From Hirundichthys speculiger (lineage: Eukaryota > Chordata > Actinopteri > Beloniformes > Exocoetidae), in contig JAGFBZ010000178.1 of assembly GCA_018398805.1 (NCBI GenBank), forward strand, positions 248,001-312,000: a DNA stretch of 64,000 nucleotides, read 5' to 3'. A model generated the notes under the pieces. That model was given only the letters and a program-made list of their open reading frames with translations. It was not told where the DNA came from and did no database searches. A program made the position numbers and the translations under genes. Positions 46,728 through 60,645 of this stretch are shown piece by piece (position 1 is the first letter of the stretch; each line of letters begins with the position of its first letter).

Positions 46728-49604
46728 TGTCCAGCCTTAAGTTTATAATTTTTCCAAATTGTTATGGATGTTTATAAAAATGTTGCCCCGTGATAGTTTA
46801 TGTTCTCAAATATACATGGCAGTTATCCAAAATGTGTTACTCTATTTTGTAACATTTCAAAAAGATTTGTTATAATATTGCCAAGTTAATTCTAATATAT
46901 AGCTGTGTCTAAGTTTCAAAATGTGCCAATACTTCAAGTACTAATGTTCCACTATTTAAAAAAAAAACAAACAAGAAAACATGAAGATGAATTGGGATTA
47001 ACGAACAACAACAGTGTTTTCATTGTTTGAATGTTTTATGAAAGTCACGTGATCAGATGGGTTGGAAAGAGTTTGGTTGACTGTTGTTGGTTAATATTTG
47101 GGGGAAAAATAACCCAAAACAAAACACGTAAGAGTCACGCCGAGGTAAGTCACATGAGTTAAGACGAAGGTGGTACAAGAATGACTCAGACCCCCGCCGA
47201 CTTCACACTTCTGCTACGCTGATGTGAAGTTTCTAGTTTCCTGTCTTGTGCTGAGAGAAGAATCCTGGTAAACCTGCTGTTTCTCTTCCCGGTCAGGTGT
47301 GGTGGGTCTGTTGTGCATCTCTGAAATTTCATTGTTTGGAAATTTTCAAGGCAGCACATCAGGTTTCCTAGTAATTTTACTTTTGGTGAATCTGTTTAAA
47401 TAGTTTTCCCTGCGAGCCTCTAACAGCCTAAATGAAGTACACATGAGCAGATGCAGGGGGATTGGCAAGAAAATGTACTTCCTCATAGGAATTCAAAGTG
47501 GTATCTCAAAGTAGACTTCATTTATTTCTCCTTTGTTTTTAATACTTTACAATGAGTCTTCCAAATTAAAGAGACGCCATGAAGCATGGGCTTTAACCGA
47601 GCACTTATATAATCCTTTCCATCTAAAGCCCCCCCCCCCAAACCACCACCTCTATTGTCAGTTCAGACAGCCTTGATCTAAATTTTGTCCCGTGCAGGTT
47701 TGCAATTTGATAGCACAAAAAAAGTGGAGTGATTTTTAGATCTGTTTAGAAATTTTCATTGGAGATTCTGCTTTGATTTTTTTTTTTTTTTTAAAGCCTG
47801 AATTGATCCATTCCACTCTGAGGCTACACTGTCATTCCCACTAAGGATGATTGACACATTAGGTCACGCTTATCAAGCAGAAGCTGCCATGAACCTGCTC
47901 TCAGTAAATCACATTCTCTGATTTCATTACAGATGCATGTGGTCAAATGTGAATTAAAGGAATATTTGGTCATAGAAAGTCTGTGGAGCCATCAGGGTCA
48001 AGAACATGCAAGAAAGTCTTGAATTAGTCTCTTGATATTGATTTCTTTTAGTTTAAAAAAAGGTCGTGGTAAAACAATGAAGTAGGAGAAAGGGGAACAT
48101 TTTGAAGCGTGTTTCTGGCCCATGTTCAGACATGCTTATTGCTTCTTTACTGCTCATAGACATTCCTCTCATGGCTGCCAGTTTGGGCAGGTCAGAATCA
48201 GATGAGACCTGTGCAGATGTATGTACAGAAACCTGTACATCAAAGCAGATGGAGGAAATAATGTAGAGAGATATGTCTATGAAGTCTTTGAAAACAGGTA
48301 TGTAGAGTTATGGTGGTTCATTAGTTTTAAATATTCCTTTTTAAACTATAAAGTATCTTATGGCAGTCCCCCGTCCCCCCCCATCTCTTTTCTAATTTAT
48401 CATGTCCACATTTAAAAGCTGAAATTTGATTCAGAATTAATTCTTCAAAATTACTCCCACTTCATTACAAACAGGCACTAATTTCAGTTATCCTTTTAAT
48501 TAAGGGCTGTTACATTACTGCAGAAAAAGATGGCTATCATTATTTATTAAAAAAAAACCCCACCCCACCCAAACATGTGATAAATGTACATACCACAATA
48601 CAAGGAAACATTTTATACAGCCAGGATGTTATGTAAGGTATCTGAAATGTAGGTCAACCATGCAGATGTATCGTATACTTTAACACGTGTGTAAAATATA
48701 GTTACCTCAGGTACTGAAATGTCTGAGGTAACTACCATGAATATTCAGCTTTCTCCTCTAAGCAATTCTTAATTTTGCATCTTGTGAAGTATGTTTGCGC
48801 ACCAATGATGCAGTGTCATGGTGTACTTTTATTCTGCTGGCTATACGGGAAATCTAAGCTATAATTGTCAGCTCCACTGTGTGAGTGTGGACTTTAAGAT
48901 GAAACGGGTGATGGAGGTCAGTTTTTTCTGCCTGTTCAGAGTCAGCTGGGACTATGACTTGCGTTGGTCAGCATCTGAATGTTTAATTTATTAATGTGTA
49001 AATGATGCACATTAAATGAGATGCATTCAGCTCTTTCTCCTTCAGAATACACCTTAACCCTTTTAATATAGAGCCCTTTGACCAGTTTGCCTGAATACCT
49101 GCATATCTAGCATTGCTTTAAGGAATGTAACAGAGCAAATGTTTCAAAAACATTTATGCCCATTTTTACAGTTTTTCCATCTAGTTGTGAATTAGTGATG
49201 TGCATATAACTATTCTCTTAAGCCTCTTATAATGTTATTTAATGTATTAAGCCTGGCTATGCTTGAAGATAAAGAAGCTGTACAGCATTTAAAGAACAGA
49301 CTGTGACAAAGTTGTCTTTTCTTCTGATTGCTTTCCAAACAAATCATTGCAGAAAAGGCTTGCACTGCGTATTTCTTCCCAAGGTAAATGTTCAAATAAA
49401 CAGCTCCTGTCATTTCCTGTGTCGCTTCTCGCTATTTTTTTGGTTGTCAAAACCGAAGGCGTATAAATGACAAAATCTAGTTTTGAGACCAGATAGAAAC
49501 ACTGAGACGACCTCGAGACTCCTGTCCAGCCTTTCAGACTTTTAGGGTACTGTGACATCACAGACTCGGATCAGAGCAGAAGTATCCTGTTCTATCCATC
49601 CATC

Positions 49605-49720
49605 CATTAGTTCATTCCATTTCAATTCAGTTCAATTCAACTTTATTTGTATTGCGTCTGTTACAATACAAATTGTCTCTAGGTGCTTTTTAGAGACTAA
49701 AATCATGAGACCCCGAGCAA
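49605..49720 (-). mobile_element. Non-LTR retroelement 3' tail, inverted copy
   Basis: 'caattcagttcaattcaact ... gttacaatacaaattgtctctaggtgc' is the reverse complement of the tail seen at 17.1 and 32.7 kb. Confidence 0.6.
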
Positions 49721-50959
49721 ATATTGTTAACTATTTAATATTATTAAAGAAATAAGCAAAGAAACAAGTAAAAAACTAGCCTAGGGTGAGAAAAACTTTT
49801 AAGCCAAATGGTGGTCGTTCCCAACATGCTGTGTTTGCTGTACAATGTGGATACTAATATACTGGTATGTACAGAAACGTAAAGACATGGTTGAAAAGAG
49901 TGCTTTTGAACTGTATTCCAGTGGTGTTTCCTTACTAAAACATTTCACATATGTTTCGCTAAATGCCTCCAGAAAATTTCGTCTACTTAGAAAAAAAAGA
50001 AAAAAAAAAAGAGCCCTGAATGTAAGCCGACTAAAACGTCTGCATTGTGTTGCTTCAGTGTATCATAAGTTTTCGGTTTGTTGCCTGCGTGTTTTACCGC
50101 AGGCTGAATGGCCTTTATGTGAATGTCAAGACTCTTGGTATAAACAGAGCTCTTCCTGCCTTTGTTTCCCGCCTATGCCTCAGCAAAGGAAATCTTTCTA
50201 GCACTAGCCCCCCGAGTAAGAGACAACCCTTCCAGAGGGAACAAACCATTTGGTGTCAAAATTAATTGTCCAGGTGGCAGTGTAGCTTCAATTTTCTTGA
50301 GTTCTTATTTCCTGTTGGAAATGCTGTGGCTTTCTTTTCTGTTCCTTATGAGAACAAGAGTGGTCTTCATCATATACTTAATATTGGTCTTGAGGAAAAG
50401 TAATTTTCCAGGTTTAAAATCAGTTGGAGCACACTGGAGGAGAAACAGATTTGGAGATATGATACAGTTAGTAGTGATAGCGAAATATCTTTTTCTTTCT
50501 TTCCATCCCTGCTGGCTCATTTTTGTCATTCCAGAAGAACACAGACCCTTTTTCTTGAGCTAAATATTGTGCAGACCAGTGTGTCCTACATCTTCAGGAA
50601 GAAGCTTTGTGTCATGTGATGCTTGACCCCTCATTCTTGACTGTTGTGCTGATGATTTTATTTCCGAGATACGCGGTAAGATGATATCACCCAGCAGAGT
50701 AAAGTCAGCACCAGCAAAAAGATAATTTTTGTTCAACCTGACGTTGGCACACGAGCGAAACAATGAGCTGGACTCTCGTTATCAGACAACATTATTGTCC
50801 TGCTTGTGTTTGTTGAGTAATTTACAACCTCTCCCCTTGTAAAGTAATTGTCCGTGAGTTTGAAAATCTCCCTGAGGTTTTCTCTTTCTCCTCAACTGAC
50901 CACATTCCTCTTTTCCTGTTCTGCCATGCCCACCGTTTCTCTTCACTCTCTCTGCAGAC

Positions 50960-53900
50960 ATGGCCGAGGATGACCTGACCCCGGAGCAGCTAGCAGCTAT
51001 CGCCGCAGAAAATGAGGAGCCAGAGCTGGTGAACTACAAGCCGCCAGCCCAGAAGTCGGTGAAAGAGATCCACGAACTGGACAAGGATGATGAAAGCTTA
51101 CGCAAATATAAAGAAGCCCTGCTTGGTCCTGGGGTCTCTGAGGAAGGTCAGGCAGATGCTGTTCTTTGTCAAAATTCTTCGTTCAGAGTTGTGATCTTAG
51201 TTTGAATTGCATAGTTTTAAAAATTAAACTACTGGTGTATATTTGCAAGTGTCAAGGAATGTAGCATATCTTTGTAAAGTGTCATCACTGATTTATTTTG
51301 GGGCTGGAGACACATTTGTGTCAGTAGTACTGTCGTGTTACTACTGTAGCAGTGCTGCTAACTGAACTGCCCTCAAGCTCAGAGGCTTAAATCCTATTTA
51401 ATGCAACACAGTTTTCTGTCTTGAATGTGTTACTGATAAATGATTTAACAACTGACACTTTTTTAAAAAGGGAAAATATGAATGGAGTAGTGCTTTAAGA
51501 AAAAAAGAATCACTTAGTTAATCTTTTAAACATGAGCTACATGTTTAAAAGCCACATTTCCTTCCTATAAAATAAAAACTGCAGTTTGGTATTTGTTTAA
51601 GGTGAACTATATTAACAAAGTATTATCAGTAATCAAATGAGGAGAGATAAATATGAATGAATAGAAAGGTACTTTATTAATGCTGAAAGGTAAATTAGTG
51701 TTTCAGCAGCTTATCAATAAAGGTACCAAACATGTAAAAATGAAAATACAGATGCAGTGCATGAACTAACAAATATGTTTATTCTCCTTTTGACTCATCT
51801 GTGTCACTTCCATTGAGCCGTGCGTTTACATTACTGTGTTGTTTTTGAATTATTATAACCTTAAGTTTGTCAAAAGTTTTAAATGTAACCCATGAGTGTC
51901 GTCGATGGGAGCACTTACTTTTATAACATGACTGGATGATCGGTCTCTCCTTTTTGGAGTGATTAGTTTATTCCAGCTTTTCAAATGCGGCATCAGTATG
52001 TTTTTTTAGTTCATGCATCGTGCTTTTGTTGCGTTTTAGGCACGTTTCATGTGTATACTTTAGACTCAAGTCAACAAACTAGTTTCCCAACTTATGTTTG
52101 CACTTTGAGAGGATCAGCTAAAATCCAGTTCCCTCCACGTGAAAAGAAGAAGTCCACATTTGCCTGTGTTAAACCCAAAACAGCTGCTGATTGCACATGT
52201 TTTTATCAGAAATCTGGTGCTGCTGCAGCACACGAAAGGTGTGAACGATGAAACGCAGGTAGATGATGACCTGCATAAGCTTGGTCTCCGTCCAGCGCTG
52301 TTAAAACAACAGGCTTCAGTTCAGCTGCTCCTTTGCTACATGACACAGACATTATTCCTGCTGGTGCCTTTTATATGCTGTACGATGGCAATTTATAAGG
52401 TAAAAATTAGGGATGCAGGATAATTATCGACCCGATAACTATCGGGCCGATAACAGGAAATTATGACGTCATCCCAATAAGTCTGATGTCGTGACGAATA
52501 GCCCGATAACATATATATTAACATATATATTTTTGTCAACACGGCAGTGCCTCGCTCCCTCTGAGCCTTAAATGACCGGCAGTGAATGTTATGTTCAATT
52601 GACGTCGGCATAATCAGAAAAACGATTTCTCAGTAAGGAAAATCAAGAATACCCCCTCATGCCAGAAAACAACTTGTTAACTCGGTCATAATTTTGGTAG
52701 TTGCTGACTTGAATTGATATTTGTAGTATTTTCCCACATATTACACATACAAAATAGAAAAATAGATAAGGCCAAAAGAACGACTTGCAAACGAGGGAAC
52801 AGAGGAATTTACGTTACACCTTGAATGCAGCATTGCGCACACTGCGCTGAGAAAAACAAACAAACATGGCGGCGATTATATGGATCTTCGTTTCAGTTTC
52901 AGAAGAAGATAGTTCGCTGGTTATTTGTGACAAAGGCTAGTACAAGCTTTAATACGTCAAACCAGATCAGCCACTTGAAACATAACCATCACTTCCATGG
53001 AGTTTTGAAATTGCGCTAACGTGAGCTAACATGAGCTAACGTGAGTAAGCCAGGAGCCTCCGCTCCCCTCTCCTCTCCGCTCCTCGCCATCATCTCTCTC
53101 ATCTAAAGCTTCCATGAGATTAAAAAAAAAAAAAAAAAAATACAGAACCTCATTTACTTTAATTAAAGGCATTCATTTGAATGGAACCACAAGCCAAAAT
53201 CCTTTAAATGTAATTTTTTGTTACTATGGAGTGCACTTTTTCAGTTTATTTACACAGACAAGTCTAACTTGTGTCAGTACATTATGACCTGTGCATTATT
53301 TTTTGTCATTGAGGAATGCACTTTTTCAGTTTGTAATTCTGATGCATGTATTTCCATCAGTTCAAGGAGCCTTTATTTTTTTTATATCAGTCAGTAATGC
53401 ACCTTATTTAAGTTGATGTGATATATCAAATAGATTTGTTTGATAGCTTTACGAAAATGTTTGAGAAGGCTTGCCAATAGTTTTTCATTGGAAAAATAAA
53501 TATCTGTTCATTTAAAGAGTCAAAACTGCTTTTGGTTTTGTTCATAGTATTGATGTAATGATCTTTGGTATATGTGTGTGTTATTGGTATCGGTTTTAAA
53601 AAACAGTTATCGTTCATCCCTAGTAAAAAATAAATAAATAACTAGGAGACACATTTCCATGTTGAACTGGTTTTACTAGTTTGGCCCCAAATATGACTAA
53701 ATGATAATCGTCTGAAGTTCTTTTTACTGGGGTTTTATGGAAAAAGTCACATTTTTTAAGATAAACTTGCATAGCTTTATTTGACTAGTTTTTTAGTTGA
53801 TTTACTACTTAGTATTCTATAATTGGAACTAAATGCTGTAATGATAAACTGATACTGTTTTCTCTTTAACACTTGGTTAATTAAAGACACACGATGTTAG

Positions 53901-56900
53901 TACGTGTGCAGGTTGGACCGGGTGTACTTGCTGACCCATCTACACATTTATTTAGTAACTTTTCCCTCTACAACATGGTAATGGTGTTCTCCTCAACCTA
54001 TCGAGAAGCGCAGCAGCACACACACGACCCTCAGCTCCTCTACTTTTAATGCACCCACTCAATAAAACAAAACATGATTTTTTTTTTTTTAATATACCCT
54101 TTTAAGCAATATTTTCTTCAAGGAAATGACTAGTGTAGAATATGGCAACTTCAATCAGCCCAATTCTAGCTAAAAAAAAAAAAGTTTTATCTTATTACGT
54201 AACTGTAATTCTCATTAATGTGAGCTCATTCCAAATATAGGTACAGTCGTTTTTTTCTCGGGAGATGCCGTAATCAACTCGTCTGCAGTCTCATCAGCGG
54301 GTGGCAGAAAGAACATGAAGCAGCAAGATAGCTGACGGTGACAAGAATGTGATTGTGTATTTACACCTAACATACTGGCATGAATATCAGACCTCCAGGT
54401 GTATAGGGTGACCCCTCTCCCCGCATTAGCTCCAAATCCTGCCTTTGTAAGGACTTTTTTGATCCAGGTATGAGTGCCTTTCCATAAATTGATGACATAG
54501 TGATGAAAGGACAGCAGCTTCTCTCCAGGGTCTGAGGGAAAGTGCTGGGTGAGACTCTTTGTGTGTTAAAAGTATTTTGTCTATGCACAGCAAAAATTAA
54601 AGTAGAATTGGTAAGGAGTTTCACTGTCTGAGCTTTATTTATTCAATTACATATTGTTTGAACAGGGTATGACTGGTGAAATGTATCCACCTTACCAAAG
54701 AGGCATTGTGTGCAAAGATGTTGGACTCATCAGTGAGAAACGTGGTCCCTTGATGGTCCCTTACTTAGAAAGCTCCTTGATCTGCCACGAGCTAAATTTG
54801 AAAACAGTGCAACATTCATCTGCGCCTGCTGACGCTGGCATCATGATCCGTCACATTGTGTGACACTGTTTTTTTTTTGTTTTTTTTTAATATAATATAA
54901 AGGGAAAAGGAAGTTGGGAGGTTTCTGCCACTGGGCTACCAGTTGTTGTTGATTTAATGGTCAAGCTGTTTAAAAGTCTATATAAACCTGAATATAGGAC
55001 AATTTAGCTTTTTTACATGTATTCAAAGAGGGGGAAAAAATCCCAACATATATTATATTTGGGTCAACACGGTACATGCAGATGTAGCTGAAAAGTGCAT
55101 TGATATAGCTTGAAGACCCTCCATCCCCCTCTTCTTGCTGGACCCCCACAAGTGTGATCTCTGTGGGAAACACTGAAGTAGCGCTTCACTGATTGTGTGC
55201 ATATTTCTCCTTCGACTTTGCCCGCTTGTCAATATTGTTAGTGAAAGAATTCATTTGCAATGAAGAAGTTTTTTTAATTCTATTTTTATGGCTTTTCAAG
55301 ATCTGCCACCTGCAGTATCTTATTATAGAGCTATTTCAGTGAATCCAGCCAAAGCACAAATGAATACCAGGCCAGAGAAACGGGGGATTTGCAGTGTGAG
55401 AGATCTGCCCCTCACATGTCTCAATGTTTGGTTGTTGCAGAGTTCACTTCTATTCTATGTCTTTGTGCATTTTATTACCTTTAAATAGTTAAATGTTATT
55501 TTTAAACCTTTAGCTTTTAAATATGTAATTTTTCATATTTTTATATATTTTATCATTATTGTATCTATTGTCTATTTTTATCCTTTTTTTTTGTTTGTTT
55601 GTTTTTACTGTTTTTTTAATCTTTTAGTTTTTAGGTCCAGTGTTTCCTCATGGTGGGCCTCCACACTGGGAGGTGTGTCTGGTCTGCCCGCGGGGGTGTG
55701 GTCTTAGAGATCCCTCGGGCCTGGAGGACTGGGGGGGTCTGCACAATGTGTAGATCCTACCCTGGTCCATCTGTGCGGAGGTGGTCCCTGTGGCCGTGGT
55801 CCCTGTGGCCCCTCTCTGTGTGGATGGCCTCCCATAGGTTGTTCTTCCTCACCTGGATCCTCAGTGCCCTGCCATGTTACCCTAACTATTTACTTTGTGC
55901 TCTGAGTGTGCGTGCTTTATGTGTGTGCATGGAGTTATATGTGGGGGAGAGAGGATGGGTTTTTTTAAATTAATTGTTGTGTTCCTGTTTTATGTTTTAC
56001 TCCGTGAAGCACTTTTGTGTTGCATTTTACATGTCTGAAAAGTGCTATATAAATAAAGTTTTGATTGAGTTTGTCAGTGGGAGCTGACGATACTTTGAGC
56101 TGCATGCATTCACCAACACTGTTAACCAGTGTCTTTATGTATGGTGATACATAAAGACCTAATAATCTGTTTGCTGCTCCTCATCAGAGAGAAAAACTGA
56201 AGTTTAATTAACACAGATTGTCTCAACTACATCAGAACCGTCCTCCATTCAGCTCCCCAGAGCTGAAACACTCAGCAGCTGCAAAATACAGGACATCCAT
56301 TATGTGAAAGCTTCCTTCAAGTGGAAAGATCCTGGATTAATGAAATACCTTGTCTTTTAAAATACCTTTTTAAAGATAAAAAAAAAACTCCATTGTGAAA
56401 ATAACCATGCATCTAATATTTTGTGTTGGGATTAGTCTCACAGAGGCATATTTATTTAGTCGGACATCATGTTGTATTTGTGTCTCATTTGTACAAATGT
56501 AACAGATCTTCAGTGGACGCCTGAACGGTCAGATCAAATCTTATGTGGAGGGCAATCTTGATATAGGCAAAATATCAGATCAATAAGAAACGCTATGGTC
56601 TACTTTTCCACCTTTTTTTTTTTCTTTTTTTAGATCATTAAATGCTAAAATTCCTGAAAGCCTTTTCTGAGCTTCTGAGCTCAGGTTCGTAAAAAAAAAA
56701 AAAACTTTGTGGACAATATTTTCTAACATGTTTATAAAAATACTACACCATCCAAATGTTTTCAGCATCACTGGATTTATTGTTCAAATCTGATGTGAAA
56801 AGAAAATATTGCATGTAAAAATGACATGAGTCTGTTGCTGTAGCAGATTGATGACACAAGCTACGTTCTGCAGCCAGTATCTGAAGGGGGTTTTGGTGTC

Positions 56901-59900
56901 TCTGTTTTCTGTATTAAACTACGTGTTTCTTGTTTTTATTTTTATTCCACCTCAGATCCCAGTGCTCCCAATGTCCATGTGACACGGATGTCTCTTGTCT
57001 GTGAGAGCGCCCCAAATCCCCTGGTCCTGGACTTGAAAGGTGAAGTCAGTTTTTCTGGCAGAATTAAAGTATATTCAGCCGGGCTGACACTAGGCTGGGT
57101 ATCCTTAGGATTTTTTGATGCAAATACTGCTTATAGATTCTTATTGATTCTTGTTTATCTTAATTGATGGGCACTCTGCAGGTTTAAGCCTCAGATGGTG
57201 TTTAAGTTTCGGTGTTGAAACTGATGTGCTGACAGACTCTGTCACTGACTCGGAGCACACCAACGGTGACATGTGTTATTCCGCAATAATAACGGCAACG
57301 TTAGTATTATCTGAGAAATCTCTATCAGTGTCCACCACAGCTTCATGACACCGTTGGTGTCTCTATAACGGTCCCTGTGTGGATGTTGGTCTTTACCAGA
57401 TCTTCACCGTTTAATCAACCCACCAGCTTGTCAAGAAACACAATCTGAAGCTTTAAAATGTGAAATGTCTATTGATTCAGATTAAATGTGTTACATTTCA
57501 AATGCATTATCATGTTTGAATGCGTGATTTAAAAGCTCCACAAAGCTTCTCAATGTCGCATGTAAAGTTTAGTTGATTCTTACTCAATCAACCAGGACTT
57601 TTTTTTTTTTTTTTAAATTGCACATGGATACAAGACACATACGCGCACCAGATATCGCTCATGCTACGTCATCATTCCAGGGTAGTAAAAATGAAGCAAC
57701 GCCTTTCAGTTAAGCATGTAATGACACTGTAATTCTGTAATTACCAATAATTAAAGTATTACTTTTTTTTTTTTTTCCTGTAGCTTATTGGTACTCCAGG
57801 AACTTGGTACCAGTACCAAAGGATTGCAGGTAGTCGGTACCCATTTAGATGACATGTAATTGTTCAGTTGGAGTTAATGGGATGACCCAACTACCTAATA
57901 TGACGTGTGAGGGTGCAGAACTCACATTCATCTGGGAAGTCATCCTCTCCTGCAGCTTCTTCCAGTTATTCCAGTAGAAGTAGACAGGATCACCACTTTC
58001 CTTGCAGACAGTGTTCATCTGTTCAAGGTTCAGCTTGTCGATGTTCTTCCCCGTTTTATCCTTAACCTCACGCCAAATCGGCGCCTTCCAAATCAGTCAG
58101 GTTCGCACAGTCGTTTGAAAAACAGAAGCTTGCGAGTCGTGCAAAATCCCCAAATGCAGCAGTAAGAACCAGTTTTGACCAGTGCTGCCACCCAGTGGAT
58201 ACCATTTTCACAGCACTCGGGTTTCCCTGTAACATGAATCTGTGTAGTTACTGATGTTCTCAGTCGTAAATATATTTCATTTTGTAATCCGTTTAAATTG
58301 TTACCTAAATTACGGACTAAGCCTTCCCCTTTAGGAAGGTTGCATTGTTGACTGTATTCAGTCATGTTTCACACCATCAACTACAGGGAACAGTTGTGTT
58401 GATTTTCTTGTGGTTGACTTATTTCTCACCCAGTGGTGGGGGTAGTCTTCCTCGTCATTTGAGAAAACACTGAATGTGCTCTATTGACGACTAATAAAAG
58501 CCCGATTCAAAAAGAGAAGAGCAATGTGCTCCTGCAGATTTGCACGGTGGTTGGCTAACAATGTTGTGGTGAAATTTCCCAGATCAGATGACGAGGTACG
58601 GTGGAGACAACCACACGGGTGTTTTCTTGGCCTCAAACTGTTTTTAAATCAGTGGTGATTCAAAAGTCTCATGGGAGTTTTGATGGTTTGATTCAGATAA
58701 TTTAGTAGTATTTTAACGAATAGAAAAGCTGTTTTATGTTGAGAATGTGTTTATAAATATTCTAAATGTCAGAGAGAGAAGAGTGCTTTGAGTCAATAAT
58801 ACTATACAATTACAAAGATTGCTACTGTAATTTGTGTGTCTTGCCGGTGTTTAACAATGAGCTAGCTAGCGTATGTGAATGTTAGGATCCTGGTTTTAAA
58901 GAGAAACAAGTTTGCTGTTCAGGCCTCATCCTCGTCTGTACTTTACCCACAGTGCAGCTGGTTGCAACTGGATTTCCTTTCACCTCGTATCTGAAAGGCA
59001 TCTTTAGCTTTGACTGGTGGGGAGTTTGTGGCTTAAAGGCTGTTATTGGGTCATTCACTCTTATGAGAATTTTTGTGAATTAATTCTCTCTCTGTCCCTT
59101 ATTAACCTGCTTGAAAGTTCTCGTAGATAATACTTTAACCTTCGTAATCTTTGACCCCAGCATGGGTTATTATCGGCATGTGCTGAACTTCCCCTGTAAA
59201 TAGTTTTTTATTCACTTAATTTGATGTAGAATTTGAAATGTACAGATGAACTAAATAAACAAAGATGTTTTCAATTTTGATTCCAACTGTAAAATGCAGT
59301 TATCTTATTTCCAGTGTCAGTCTTGGGGACCTCCTATTTCTGGAGCTACATTTGCTCCACCTCACCAAGATTTAAATCAGTCAGGAAAGTTTTGTTAGAT
59401 GCATCACTGCAGCTTCCGTCAGTGAAAACGGTTCTGACTAATATTGACTGACTTCATCTTGGATGGGCTGGCGTCATTCTGATCTTTTTCTTTTCTTTTT
59501 TAGTTCATCATCATTTAGATGTCAAGGTAGAAAATGCCACAAAAAGCCAAACATAGGATGCTAGAATCCTGTAATTAATTAAATACACCCTGCTGTTTTT
59601 CTGATTGGAGCTTTTCTCACTCTGTTTGGCATGTCAGTAATATTTCTTAATGGAATTACTGTTATGTTCTTTTTGTTTTTTTTTGTTTTTTTTTGTTTTA
59701 TTAAAAGAAAGAAATAAAACAATCGGAAAATGTAAAATGGCAAAGGTTAATTCTAAGCACATGCTCCTTATGAAAGACAAATACAGAGAAAAAGGAGAGA
59801 AAGAAGTCTGCACCATGACTGTTACTTCTGTTACGCTGTGTATTTATTAAAGTCATGGTGTCATTTGTTGTGGTGTAAATGTAAATGGATTGTCTTGTTG

Positions 59901-60577
59901 TTCATCTGATATTGTCTTTACTAGTGTTGTTCCGATTCTGATACCCATATCGGAAATTGCTCCGATACTGCCAAAAATATCGGTATTGGCGAGTACAAAA
60001 GTCCAGGCACCAACCCATACGAAGTAATTTATATTTAATGATTTATTTACTGGTTACTTCCGTTACACTACCAGCAAAAAGAAATACTTTTTAATTTTGC
60101 AATGCTGTTTTATACTGTTCTATTTGGAAATAAATATAGACATAAATGGCTTGAATTTGCTGTATTTATTCATGTTTTACAACAATGAAAATTATATTAC
60201 AGTCAGGCAATTTTTTACAATTTGTTTTTAATATCCTACTGTGATCGGTAGTTGGTATCGGCCGATACCCACGGCTCAAGAATCGTAATCGGTATCGAGA
60301 GGGGAAAAAGGGGTATCGGAATATCTCTAGTATTTACCTTAATTTTCAAACATGATAAAGACCAGATGATGATTTATTAGTCGTAGCATGTATACTCCAC
60401 CTCACAAGTGTCCTTCAAGGACACGTTTTTTCAGTATGTAAAACAGAATGAAAGTCCATGCTGTGATCTCTGCAGGTTTTGATACTCATTTCTACCTAAG
60501 CTTAAGACTCACTATCAGTGCATTTCCAATGTGAGTTGCTCTCTTTCTCTAAAAGTAATATTTCATGTCTAACCAGC

Positions 60578-60645
<68 letters not shown>

